Shown: positions 7,317-15,041, numbered from the stretch's first letter. The stretch: 24,144 nucleotides of DNA from a bacterium (GCA_030431355.1 JAUIJG010000016.1:1-24144), one strand, 5' to 3'. Notes: generated from the sequence alone by a model not told the origin. Numbers and translations are program-made.

Positions 7317-8462
7317 ATGTCATCGACAAGGAATAAAACAGGTTCTTCAAACCTCGTGTTTTTGTTGGCAGGTGCCGTCCTAGGCGCAATTATCTTCTGG
7401 GCGGGACATCAGTTCTGGCCACAGGAACCGCAAAACAGCCTCAAGCAAGTGGAATCGACCACAAGCGTGAGCAAATTTAACGGCGCCTTAGGCGAAAGTA
7501 CCATCGCCGATATAGCTACGGAAGCGGAAAAGAGTGTCGTAAACATCAACACTAGCACCAGATTTGTGCTGGCAGAGAGCCCATTTGGCCTCTTCATGCC
7601 CAGCGTACCCAGACAGTTTGAGCAGAAAGGAGCCGGTTCAGGATTTGTAATTCGCTCGGACGGCTATATTCTCACCAACAATCATGTGGTTGAAAACGCG
7701 CAAAACATAACTGTCACCATGCATGATAAACAGATCTACCCCGGCGAAGTGGTGGGCAGGGATAAGCTGACCGATCTTGCCGTGATAAAAATCAAAGCGA
7801 AAGGCTTGCCTGTAGCAAAGCTGGGAAACAGTGAAAATCTAAGACCCGGAGACTGGGTGATAGCAATAGGTAGCCCGCTTGGCCTGGAACAAACCGTGAC
7901 CCTGGGCATAGTTAGCGCCCTGGGCCGTTCCCTGGAAGGGAAACTCAGTCAATCGGTACACCTCATTCAAACAGACGCGGCAATAAACCCTGGTAACTCC
8001 GGTGGTCCCTTGCTCAATATTCGTGGCGAGGTCGTGGGAGTTAACACCGCAATTCGTGGTGACGCCCAAAACATAGGCTTCGCCATACCTGTATCCATAG
8101 CCAGAGACATAGCCGACGAACTCCTGGAAAAAGGAAAAGTCGGACACCCTTATCTGGGCATATTCATGCAGGATTTAACCCCGCCAGTAGCGGAACAGCT
8201 GGGTATTGATCCAAACCTAAAAGGAACTCTGGTTGTTCGTCTGGCTAGAAACGGTCCTGCCTACAACTCGGGACTGAGACCGGCGGACGTGATAACGAAA
8301 CTGGAAGGCAAAGAGATTAAGACAAGCCAGGACGTGCAAAAACTTGTCACCGGATACAAACCAGGCGATGAGGTCAGCACCACAGTGATGAGAAATGGCA
8401 AAGCTATCGACCTGAAAGTCAAAATTGGAGAAATGCCGGAGCAACAGGTCCTTGTTCGATAG
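7317..8462 (+). CDS. htrA: HtrA/DegP-family serine protease with one PDZ domain
   Basis: The 381-residue protein has an N-terminal membrane anchor or uncleaved signal (residues 12-28, NLVFLLAGAVLGAIIFW). A trypsin-like domain follows with the full triad: His123 in TNNHVV, Asp153 in LTDLAVIKI and Ser228 in NPGNSGGPLLN. One PDZ domain spans about 277-372 (HPYLGIFMQDL to LKVKIGEM). This matches the single-PDZ HtrA/HhoA/DegS layout rather than two-PDZ DegP. Such proteases degrade or sense misfolded proteins outside the cytoplasmic membrane. ATG 7317 has AAGG at 7303-7306, ten bases upstream. No partner gene is adjacent; a divergent hypothetical gene lies upstream. The 3' side carries a 9-bp tandem repeat directly after the stop and no T-run terminator. 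Confidence 0.95.
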   Translation: MSSTRNKTGSSNLVFLLAGAVLGAIIFWAGHQFWPQEPQNSLKQVESTTSVSKFNGALGESTIADIATEAEKSVVNINTSTRFVLAESPFGLFMPSVPRQFEQKGAGSGFVIRSDGYILTNNHVVENAQNITVTMHDKQIYPGEVVGRDKLTDLAVIKIKAKGLPVAKLGNSENLRPGDWVIAIGSPLGLEQTVTLGIVSALGRSLEGKLSQSVHLIQTDAAINPGNSGGPLLNIRGEVVGVNTAIRGDAQNIGFAIPVSIARDIADELLEKGKVGHPYLGIFMQDLTPPVAEQLGIDPNLKGTLVVRLARNGPAYNSGLRPADVITKLEGKEIKTSQDVQKLVTGYKPGDEVSTTVMRNGKAIDLKVKIGEMPEQQVLVR

Positions 8463-8463
8463 A

Positions 8464-8499
8464 ATCGACAGGATCGACAGGATCGATAGGATCGACAGG
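8464..8499 (+). repeat. 9-bp tandem repeat, four copies
   Basis: ATCGACAGG is repeated at 8464-8472, 8473-8481, 8482-8490 (with one C to T change) and 8491-8499. The array begins one base after the htrA stop codon, so it is fully 3' untranslated. Confidence 0.9.
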
Positions 8500-8507
8500 A
8501 ACATCAA

Positions 8508-8525
8508 TAGCTGATTATCCAGCTA
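8508..8525. terminator. possible shared hairpin between convergent genes
   Basis: TAGCTG at 8508-8513 and CAGCTA at 8520-8525 form a perfect 6-bp stem with a 6-base loop. It sits between the htrA stop and the stop of the convergent gene. No T-run follows in either direction. Confidence 0.3.
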
Positions 8526-8546
8526 GATTACCTGCTTTCCAATTTC

Positions 8547-9458
8547 TTAGTCGTTTGCCCTGAACACTGCATCGAGCGGTTGAACACTTGTTCTCATAAT
8601 AGCTATGTCGGACCGCAAAAATTCTGTGGCACCATTGCCATCAAATTTATTCGGCTGAATTATGCTGACTAGAGTCTCGCTAATGGGATAGCTTCTTGCG
8701 TCTCCACCACGGTCATGGCGACCATCCCATCTGCTCTGATTTTGGAATCTTCCCTGATCACGGTCACGTCTGTTGAAGTAGTTCTGGCCTGAATCTTGTA
8801 CTCTTGTTAGAAACAGATCCGCACCGTAGCCTTTATGTTCAATTCCATCAATCATGGTCACTTTCTGCATGAAAGCAGGAGAGTTGGAACCAAAGCTGTC
8901 TTGACGCAAACGCTCCAGAACCTCATCCGGATAACCGGCATCCAGAGCTTCCGCCATTCTCACGCCTTCGTCCCGCACAACATCCCCGGAGCGAACACTG
9001 TTACCTACATACTGAGCCGGCTCAAGATATGGACTGGCTTGAAGAGGATCAACAGAAGATCTCATGATTGCCACATCGGCTTGCCAATTCAATCCATTAA
9101 CATCCTGGGCCATAATCGTGACTCTTGTAGCATCATCCAGGTGACGGCCGTTGTTGCCATGTCTATACTGGGTTTGATTCTGATAAGGACCCACCCTTCC
9201 ATCACGACTACCAGGTTGAAGATTATGTCTCTCCAGATCCGGTGAATCTAAAATAAGATCAGCTCCTTGCTGGGGCTGTTCAACGTCGTCTACTACGGTT
9301 ACTAATTTGTGGAAGTCTTCAGGACTCATTTCAAAGGAAGCCCTTCTCAGTCTTTCATTGGCTTCCTGCATGTTCTGGCTGTCTAGAAGCTGTGCTATCT
9401 GCACGCCCTCTACAGCTATATCTTCTCTTACTGCGTCTGCTTGTCTTTCGCCGCCCAT
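8547..9458 (-). CDS. protein of unknown function made of two copies of one module
   Basis: I chose ATG 9456-9458 (303 residues) because GGAGAAA lies ten bases upstream on the minus strand; a longer TTG start at 9506 lacks this. The chain is an internal duplication. Residues about 10-142 and 160-297 share, in order, a helix ending ERLRRASF / ERLRQDSF, a strand LVTVVDDVE / KVTMIDGIE, GADLIL / GADLFL, a variable Gln/Asn/Arg-rich linker (YQNQTQYRHGNN / RFQNQSRWDGRHD), a strand TRVTIMAQD / TLVSIIQPN and the closing ADVAIMRSSVDPL / SDIAIMRTSVQPL. No signal peptide, membrane segment or catalytic motif is evident. I do not recognise a family and assign no function. It converges with htrA. Confidence 0.75.
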   Translation of the reverse strand: MGGERQADAVREDIAVEGVQIAQLLDSQNMQEANERLRRASFEMSPEDFHKLVTVVDDVEQPQQGADLILDSPDLERHNLQPGSRDGRVGPYQNQTQYRHGNNGRHLDDATRVTIMAQDVNGLNWQADVAIMRSSVDPLQASPYLEPAQYVGNSVRSGDVVRDEGVRMAEALDAGYPDEVLERLRQDSFGSNSPAFMQKVTMIDGIEHKGYGADLFLTRVQDSGQNYFNRRDRDQGRFQNQSRWDGRHDRGGDARSYPISETLVSIIQPNKFDGNGATEFLRSDIAIMRTSVQPLDAVFRAND

Positions 9459-9902
9459 GGCTGAATTTCTCCAATCTGTCCTACCTGCCCGATGACATGA
9501 TGCCAAGAAGTCAAACCTGGGTCACTGGGGAAAATACGAAATATCAAAACTTCCGGGAGGCGCCGCCGGAGCAATTTTTGTCCCTGGGCCCGGCGCTCAA
9601 GGCAGTAAATCCTGGCAAACACTCAGAAAGAGGCTATCTCAATTGGCCAAACTGTTTATGAAGGAGAAGAACAAAACTTCTATCCATTCCCTGGATAGGG
9701 CTATTTGTGATAAACGGATGTCATTACAAGAAGCCTTACTCATCCATCTAACTTGATTGCTATTACTACAATCTGAGAGTTTTACCTGGTCTTTTAACCC
9801 TTATTGTTTCAGAGAAATAAATACAAGCACGACTCTTCGCGAATTTATCTAAAAATCCAATGCATCCCAATGCATCAACCCATCTATAACCTGGAGAGAT
9901 TT
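9459..9902. other. intergenic region between divergent genes
   Basis: The region separates the duplicated-module gene from the PPK2 gene and should hold both promoters. I see two small hairpins: CGCCGG facing CCGGCG across a short T-containing loop near 9565-9596, and CTATCC 9680-9685 facing GGATAG 9693-9698. No further gene is convincing; an in-frame upstream start of the PPK2 frame at 9804 lacks a ribosome site. Confidence 0.5.
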
Positions 9903-10766
9903 ATGGCTAAGAAAAAACCATTTCCAGACGGCGTTTGCGCCGATTACGAATTACTTGACTCCGGAGTGATTCAAGTTGCTCGCTGTTTTTCATCACCTGT
10001 CGAACCCTGGCAGAAAGGTGTTTCCGTTCCCGATTATCTGAGCTTTGTCGACCATGGCCACGCCATCGGCAAAGACGAATATAAAAAAGCAATCTCCCGA
10101 GAAGAGGAGAAGCTCAATCTCCTGGTCAGAAAGCTTGAGGCTGAAAAGCTCTCATTGATCGTGGTTTTTCAGGGCAGGGATGGAGCAGGTAAGACCGGCG
10201 CCAGCAAAAGAATCATTGAAGCCCTGGACCATGACTGGCGACTCTTCCAGATCATTCCGGTCGGAGAGCCCACCGACGAAGAGAAGAATCAACCGTACAT
10301 GCTTCGCTTCTTCGAACGGGACCGAATGCCTGAGTTTGGTCAGGTAAGAGTATTTGACCGGAGTTGGGCGGAAGATGTCCTCGTGGTACCTGTGATGAAA
10401 CTGGCCTCCCGAAACCATGTTCGGAACTGTTATCCGGAGATCAGGACCATGGAGTGGCTGCTTCGGCGGAGTCGCTCGGTGGTAGTGAAAATCTGGCTGG
10501 ATATCACCAAAGAAGAACAGATGAGTCGCTTCAAAAAGCGTGAGGAAGAGAAGCCCTGGAAGTACAAAGAGTCCGATGTTATCGCCCGCAAGAACTGGGA
10601 TAAATACACCCAGTGGGGCAATCGGCTCTTTTACTGGACAGGCAGTCAACACGCTCCCTGGCATATCGTTCCCGCCGATGACAAACTCTACAGCCGTGTC
10701 ACATGTCTGAGGATCATCCGGGCTGCGCTGGAAAAGGAGCTGGCTTCTCCCTTCCGCTCTATGTAG
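9903..10766 (+). CDS. ppk2: polyphosphate kinase 2 family protein (PPK2)
   Basis: The start at ATG 9903 is set by GGAGAG six bases upstream; the product has 287 residues. The PPK2 core shows Walker A GRDGAGKTG at 91-99, the PTDEEKNQPYMLRFF block at 123-137, Walker B-type VRVFDRSW at 148-155 and the basic lid FKKREEEKPWKY. The PTDEE and QPY spacing resembles the polyphosphate:AMP phosphotransferase (class II) branch more than class I, but I would not settle the nucleotide from this. PPK2 enzymes move phosphate between polyphosphate and nucleotides in the cytoplasm. Many PPK2 proteins have GKGG at the loop; here it is GKTG, and the usual FDRSWYNR is FDRSWAED, so activity deserves testing. The gene stands alone, with a long repeat-rich 3' region. 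Confidence 0.9.
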   Translation: MAKKKPFPDGVCADYELLDSGVIQVARCFSSPVEPWQKGVSVPDYLSFVDHGHAIGKDEYKKAISREEEKLNLLVRKLEAEKLSLIVVFQGRDGAGKTGASKRIIEALDHDWRLFQIIPVGEPTDEEKNQPYMLRFFERDRMPEFGQVRVFDRSWAEDVLVVPVMKLASRNHVRNCYPEIRTMEWLLRRSRSVVVKIWLDITKEEQMSRFKKREEEKPWKYKESDVIARKNWDKYTQWGNRLFYWTGSQHAPWHIVPADDKLYSRVTCLRIIRAALEKELASPFRSM

Positions 10767-10789
10767 GTGAGCGTCTCTATCTGTGCATG

Positions 10790-10890
10790 TTTTTGTGTGC
10801 GTGTTTGTGTATGCGTGTCTGTGTGTGCGCGTCTGTGTGTGCGCGTCTGTGTGTGCGCGTTTGTGTTTGTGTATGCCTGTTTGTTCATGT
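10790..10890. repeat. alternating GT/GC repeat tract, 14-bp units
   Basis: Three perfect copies of TCTGTGTGTGCGCG lie at 10818-10831, 10832-10845 and 10846-10859. Degenerate TGTGTGCG/TTTGTGTA units extend the tract to about 10790-10890. Long runs alternate pyrimidine and purine. It begins within 25 bases of the PPK2 stop codon. Confidence 0.85.
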
Positions 10891-10997
10891 AGGATAATTT
10901 GGCGAGGAGCATAGGTATGTTAGGTACCTGGAGTCGGTAGATGGATTCAGTAATTGGATTCGTTAGTTGTAGTCGATAGGCCGGACTGACCAAACCA

Positions 10998-11033
10998 GCT
11001 AGACTCGCTAAACATGCTAGACTCGCCAAGCCT
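10998..11033. repeat. 18-bp direct repeat, two copies
   Basis: GCTAGACTCGC begins both 18-bp units, at 10998-11015 and 11016-11033. Looser repeats precede them (TGGATTCAGTAAT then TGGATTCGTTAGT). They lie just upstream of the terminator at 11049-11094. Confidence 0.65.
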
Positions 11034-11048
11034 GCCAAAAATTTTGTA

Positions 11049-11094
11049 GAGTGGCTGCCCGGATAACTTCTGTTTTTCAGGCAGCCACTCTTTT
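11049..11094 (+). terminator. rho-independent terminator, 283 bases after the PPK2 stop
   Basis: GAGTGGCTGCC at 11049-11059 and GGCAGCCACTC at 11080-11090 form a perfect 11-bp stem with a 20-base loop, followed by four T. It either ends a PPK2 transcript with a long 3' tail or ends a separate small RNA. Confidence 0.82.
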
Positions 11095-11207
11095 CCTTCA
11101 TGAATACCGCATTTCAGCAGCTCTTTTTCTTTCATTCTTTTTGGGCGCCTCTACTATACTTGTTAGTTTTCTTCAGGCAAAACAAAACCAAACCAAACAT
11201 GAATGAA

Positions 11208-11476
11208 TATGCCGGGTTGGCATAAGTTTCCGCGGTTTTCTATGCCAAACTGGCATAATCCGCATGCACAGCCGCACAATATGCCGGATTGGCATAAGTT
11301 TCCACGGTTTTCTATGCCAAACTGGCATAATCCGCATGCACAGCCGCACAATATGCCGGATTGGCATAAGTTTCCACGGTTTTCTATGCCAAACTGGCAT
11401 AATCCGCATGCACAGCCGCACAATATGCCGGATTGGCATAAGTTTCCACGGTTTTCTATGCCAAACTGGCATAATC
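11208..11476. repeat. 72-bp tandem array, 3.7 copies, each with two palindromes
   Basis: Full units lie at 11209-11280, 11281-11352 and 11353-11424, with a partial fourth at 11425-11476. Copies 2-4 are identical over their shared length; copy 1 differs at a few bases. Each unit contains two 17-bp palindromes of the form TATGCC-N5-GGCATA, with centres GGATT (GGGTT in copy 1) and AAACT, giving eight in all. They start alternately 33 and 39 bp apart. The array is open in several frames. One plus frame would encode a 24-residue repeat made of MPDWHKFPRFS and MPNWHNPHAQPHN, but no ribosome site precedes it. Confidence 0.92.
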
Positions 11477-11505
11477 TTATACTGTTATCTATAGTAAAGC
11501 ACAAA

Positions 11506-11557
11506 CCCAAAAGAAGGGAGGGGAGGCGACACATCATGTATCGCACCCCCTCCTTCT
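11506..11557 (-). terminator. terminator of the beta-oxidation operon
   Basis: Read on the minus strand, AGAAGGAGGGG pairs with CCCCTCCCTTCT with one bulge. It is extended inside by GCGATACAT/ATGTGTCGC and followed by TTTT (plus A-run 11508-11511). It lies 35 bases past the stop of the hydratase/dehydrogenase gene. A second perfect 8-bp hairpin (CAAGCTTC 11571-11578 / GAAGCTTG 11583-11590) abuts the stop. Confidence 0.75.
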
Positions 11558-11591
11558 GAAATCAGTTATTCAAGCTTCCGCAGAAGCTTGT

Positions 11592-13787
11592 TCAGGCAGC
11601 CCCAACGAAGGGTTCGTTGGTGGCGCCTTTCTCCCGAAGGAGTTCGCAGGGCGCATAGTTCTCGCCGGCGACCTGGGAGAGCCAACGCAGCTTCTGACAG
11701 ACAAGCCCGGTACCCATGCTGTCGGCCCAGCTGAGCACGCCGCCGACATGGGGCGGGAAGCCGGTACCGAAGATCATGGCCAGGTCGAGCTGGGAAGGAT
11801 CATCCACCACATTCTCTTCGATGCAGCGAGCCGCTTCCGCGACCATGGCAAGGAAGAGCCGGTCCTGAATCTCACCTTCGAGCTTCTTGTTGACCTTGGT
11901 GCGCTTCTCGATGGCAGCAACCACGTCCGGGTTGAAGACATAACGCTTCTTCTTGCGGAAAGCCTTGCCTTCCTTGACCGAAACTCGGCTGCCGTCCTCT
12001 TTGTAGAGGTAGAAGCCACGACCACCCTTGCGACCGAGGAGATTGAGTGCTTCCAGGTCAGCGAGGATTTCCGGCCGGGACATGCGATCACCGAGGGCAC
12101 CATGGAGGGTGTCAATCACGTGACCGGCGATGTCGAGACCGACTTCGTCCAGGAGCGTGAAGGGACCCATCTTGATGCCGAAGTTCTTGGCCGCTTTTTC
12201 GATGTCGGCCATCGGCACGCCTTCCTGGGCCATCTTGATCGCTTCCAGCATGTACGGAGCCAGAATGCGGTTGACCACGAAGCCGGGGGCGTCGTTGGTC
12301 GTAACCGTGGTCTTGCCCAGCTTCAAGGCGAACGCCTTGGCACATGCGAGAGCTTCCGGCGAGCTTGTGCTGCCGCGAACCACTTCCACCAGGGGCATCT
12401 TGTGCACCGGGTTGAAGAAGTGCAGTCCGACGACCAGCTCCGGATACTTGGCCGGCTCGACCGTAAGTTTATCGTCCTGATGTCCCTCGGCCATTTCGCC
12501 GATGGAGAGAGAGGACGTGTTCGAAGCAAAGACATAGGGCTTCTTGATCACCTTGTCCAGCTCGCCGCGAACGATCTTCTTGACCTTCATCACCTCAGCC
12601 ACAGCCTCGATGACCATGTCGCATTCGGCCATATCGGCGTAGTCCAGAGTCGGCGTGATGTTGGCGAGAAACTCATCAGCTTCCGCCTGGGTCATCTTGC
12701 GACGCTTGACCAGCTCAGCAAAGAGCTTGCCGATCGACTTCATGCCACGGTCAAGAGCTTCCTGGTCGATGTCCTTGAGGATGACCTTGTAGCCCTTGTA
12801 AGCGGCAGACTGTGCGATTCCTGCACCCATGACACCGGCACCGAGCACACCGACGGTTTTCACGTCGACGGCAGGGGTGGCGCCATCAGGCATTTTCTTG
12901 GACAAGGTCTGGGCGAAGAAGATTCCCACCAGATTGCGGGAAACCTCGGTAGTCGCCAGCTTGGCAAACGCCAGAGACTCAGCTTCGAAAGCCGCTTCGC
13001 GACTTCCGGAGACGGCCTTGACGCAAACCTTCAACGCTTCCGGCGGAGCAGGCATCTTGCCGCGAGTGGCAGCATAGACCTGCTTGGCGGCCATGGAGGC
13101 GAAGAGGCCCTTGCCCGGACCGTCGAAGAAGACGCGCGCAGCCTTTTCCTTCATGGAAGGATTGGAACGACGCGGCTTGCCGGAGAGAAGAATCTCTTCG
13201 GCCCGAGCGACGAGCTTGTCGCGCTCCACCACTTCGTCCACCATGCCGAGACGCCATGCCTTCTTGGCGGCGGTGTTCTTGCCGGTGGAGATCAGGGGAA
13301 ACGCGTTGGCGAGACCGATCAGGCGAGGCAAGCGAACCGTGCCACCCCAGCCCGGAATGAATCCGAGCATGATTTCGGGCAGACCGATCTGGGTCTTCTT
13401 GTCGTCGGAAGCGATCCGGTATTTGCAGGCGAGACCAAGCTCCGTGAAACCACCCAACGAGATCCCGTGGATGGCAGCGATGGAGTTGAGTTTCTCCAGC
13501 CGTGCGAAGATGGCGCGGCCCTGTTTGACGGCTTCGTAAATCCGTTCGGCCGGCTGACTCTGAAGAGCCTGGATCTCTTCGACGTTGGCACCGGCACCGA
13601 AGTTGTCTTCTTTGCCGGAAACGATAATGACACCACGCAGAGAGGTGTCGGATTCAATCTGGTCGATAGCGTCGTTCAGTTCGATCAAGACCGACTCGGA
13701 CAGAAGATTCATCTTGCTGCCCGGGAGGTCGATGGTGACGAGCATCACTCCGCTATCAAGCTTTGTTAGAGTAAGTGCGTTCGACAT
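11592..13787 (-). CDS. fadJ: enoyl-CoA hydratase/3-hydroxyacyl-CoA dehydrogenase fusion (FadB/FadJ type)
   Basis: This 731-residue enzyme carries out the hydration and NAD-dependent oxidation steps of beta-oxidation. The N-terminal crotonase domain (about 1-190) keeps both catalytic glutamates, Glu116 in GGFTELGLA and Glu138 in GLPEIMLG, and the oxyanion region GAGANV at 65-70. The dehydrogenase domain starts at about 309 with the NAD-binding GAGVMGAG (316-323). It has the catalytic pair His456 in HFFNPVH and Glu468 in MPLVEVVRG, twelve apart as in FadB. The C-terminal helical dehydrogenase region completes the chain (GMKMG-like FGIKMGPFTLLDEVGLD and ending GFPPHVGG). Length matches the family. 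AGGAG lies seven bases before ATG 13785-13787. The thiolase gene ends 33 bp upstream, so the two form an operon in the thiolase-first order of fadIJ. Confidence 0.95.
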   Translation of the reverse strand: MSNALTLTKLDSGVMLVTIDLPGSKMNLLSESVLIELNDAIDQIESDTSLRGVIIVSGKEDNFGAGANVEEIQALQSQPAERIYEAVKQGRAIFARLEKLNSIAAIHGISLGGFTELGLACKYRIASDDKKTQIGLPEIMLGFIPGWGGTVRLPRLIGLANAFPLISTGKNTAAKKAWRLGMVDEVVERDKLVARAEEILLSGKPRRSNPSMKEKAARVFFDGPGKGLFASMAAKQVYAATRGKMPAPPEALKVCVKAVSGSREAAFEAESLAFAKLATTEVSRNLVGIFFAQTLSKKMPDGATPAVDVKTVGVLGAGVMGAGIAQSAAYKGYKVILKDIDQEALDRGMKSIGKLFAELVKRRKMTQAEADEFLANITPTLDYADMAECDMVIEAVAEVMKVKKIVRGELDKVIKKPYVFASNTSSLSIGEMAEGHQDDKLTVEPAKYPELVVGLHFFNPVHKMPLVEVVRGSTSSPEALACAKAFALKLGKTTVTTNDAPGFVVNRILAPYMLEAIKMAQEGVPMADIEKAAKNFGIKMGPFTLLDEVGLDIAGHVIDTLHGALGDRMSRPEILADLEALNLLGRKGGRGFYLYKEDGSRVSVKEGKAFRKKKRYVFNPDVVAAIEKRTKVNKKLEGEIQDRLFLAMVAEAARCIEENVVDDPSQLDLAMIFGTGFPPHVGGVLSWADSMGTGLVCQKLRWLSQVAGENYAPCELLREKGATNEPFVGAA

Positions 13788-13820
13788 ACTTTAGCTCCTA
13801 TTATTAGATGCCTGGAGAAA

Positions 13821-15041
13821 TCAGGGACGTTCGACCATAGTGGCAATACCCATGCCACCACCGATACACAAAGCAGCGATGCCGCGCTTCAGACCACGAC
13901 GCTTCAGCTCATAGCCCAGCGTCAGAATGAGGCGAGCACCGGTCATACCGATGGGGTGACCAAGGGCGATGGCACCGCCATTGACGTTGACCTTTTCCCG
14001 ATCGAGACCGAGAAGCTTCTCGCAGGCGAGATATTGAGCGGAGAATGCCTCGTTGATTTCGATCAGGTCGATATCGTCGAGGGTCATACCGGTTTTGTCC
14101 AGAAGCTTGTTGATAGCAGCCACCGGACCGAGACCCATCTGATCGGGGTCCACACCGACGACACTGGAATCGACCAGCTCCACCAGAGGCTCTTTGCCAA
14201 GCTCCTCGACCTTGCGGTCGGAAGCGATGACCAGCATGCAAGCACCGTCATTGATGCCTGAGCTGTTGCCGGCGGTGATGTCGCGAGTGCCGAGCACTCC
14301 CTTAAGCGCGGCCAGCTTTTCTGCGCTGGTCTTGCGAGGGTGCTCGTCATTGGTCATGAATCCACGACCGGGAACGAGAATCGGATCGATCTCCTCGGCA
14401 AACCGGCCGCTTTCGATGGCCTGGGCTGCCAGAATCTGAGAACGCAGAGCGTACTCGTCCGAAGCTTCACGGCTGATGCCGTAGGTATCGGAGAGGCGCT
14501 GAGCGGTGCCAGCCATGTAGACGGTCTTGGTGTCCTTCAGGAGCTTCATCGGTGCCAGACCGTTGTCGAGCAGACCGAAGAGAATAGGACGCGGTCCCAT
14601 CTTGACGATCTTGAACTTGTTGGCGATGAAGCCCTTCCAGCGCCAGGCACCGGGAAGCATGTAGGGGATAGTGGACATGGACTCGGCGCCACCGACCAGC
14701 ATGAGGTCTGCGTTGCCGACCAAAATCTTTTCGCTGGCTTCGTTCACGGATTCCATGCCGGAACCACACTGCCGCTGGATAGTCTTGGCAGGAACGGAAG
14801 CGGGGATGTTGGCAAGAAGTGCCGCCACCCGAGCAGTGTTGGGCGTGTAAGAGGACTGGTAACCATGTCCGAGGACAATACCGTCGAGCTGACCGGGATT
14901 GATGCCGGCGCGTCGAATAGCGTTGACCATGCTGTGTTTCGCAAGCTGATCAACTTCGACAGAACGCAGACCTCGACCGAATGAGCCGATGGGAGTACGG
15001 CTGCCGTCCAAAACAAACACTTTTGAGTTTCGTTTGCTCAT
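13821..15041 (-). CDS. thiolase (acetyl-CoA C-acyltransferase)
   Basis: The product has 406 residues, the normal length for a degradative or biosynthetic thiolase. All three catalytic elements are present: the nucleophilic Cys92 in QRQCGSGMESV, His362 in ALGHPIGMTGAR and the general-acid Cys392 in AALCIGGGMG. The NEAFSAQ block also fits. Thiolases cleave 3-ketoacyl-CoA with CoA to release acetyl-CoA, or run in reverse. Placed 33 bp ahead of the hydratase/dehydrogenase on the same strand, the beta-oxidation role is the natural reading; an AtoB-like acetoacetyl-CoA role cannot be excluded. ATG 15039-15041 has AGGAAAAG on the minus strand just upstream. A lipase gene lies 234 bp upstream on the same strand. 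Confidence 0.95.
   Translation of the reverse strand: MSKRNSKVFVLDGSRTPIGSFGRGLRSVEVDQLAKHSMVNAIRRAGINPGQLDGIVLGHGYQSSYTPNTARVAALLANIPASVPAKTIQRQCGSGMESVNEASEKILVGNADLMLVGGAESMSTIPYMLPGAWRWKGFIANKFKIVKMGPRPILFGLLDNGLAPMKLLKDTKTVYMAGTAQRLSDTYGISREASDEYALRSQILAAQAIESGRFAEEIDPILVPGRGFMTNDEHPRKTSAEKLAALKGVLGTRDITAGNSSGINDGACMLVIASDRKVEELGKEPLVELVDSSVVGVDPDQMGLGPVAAINKLLDKTGMTLDDIDLIEINEAFSAQYLACEKLLGLDREKVNVNGGAIALGHPIGMTGARLILTLGYELKRRGLKRGIAALCIGGGMGIATMVERP

Larger units (their letters stand above)
10767..11591. other. 825-bp repeat-rich gap between convergent genes
   Basis: This gap between the PPK2 gene and the beta-oxidation operon holds the GT/GC tract, degenerate short repeats at about 10930-11033, a strong plus-strand terminator at 11049-11094, the 72-bp array at 11208-11476 and the minus-strand terminator at 11506-11557. 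All frames across the array are open because the unit is a multiple of three without stops. I do not call a gene here. Confidence 0.6.

Noticed and set aside
10688..11101. Minus-strand open frame with Leu-Ala-Ser and Thr-His repeats
   Set aside because: It is simply the translation of the short repeats and GT/GC tract and overlaps a strong terminator hairpin.
11208..11476. CRISPR array
   Set aside because: The units are contiguous with no unique spacers, the two palindromes differ only at their centres, and no cas gene is present.
11748..13769. 673-residue plus-strand open frame opposite the hydratase/dehydrogenase gene
   Set aside because: The minus strand carries all catalytic motifs of a known fusion enzyme; the antisense frame is His/Asp/Arg/Leu-rich without domain structure and is a by-product of codon bias.
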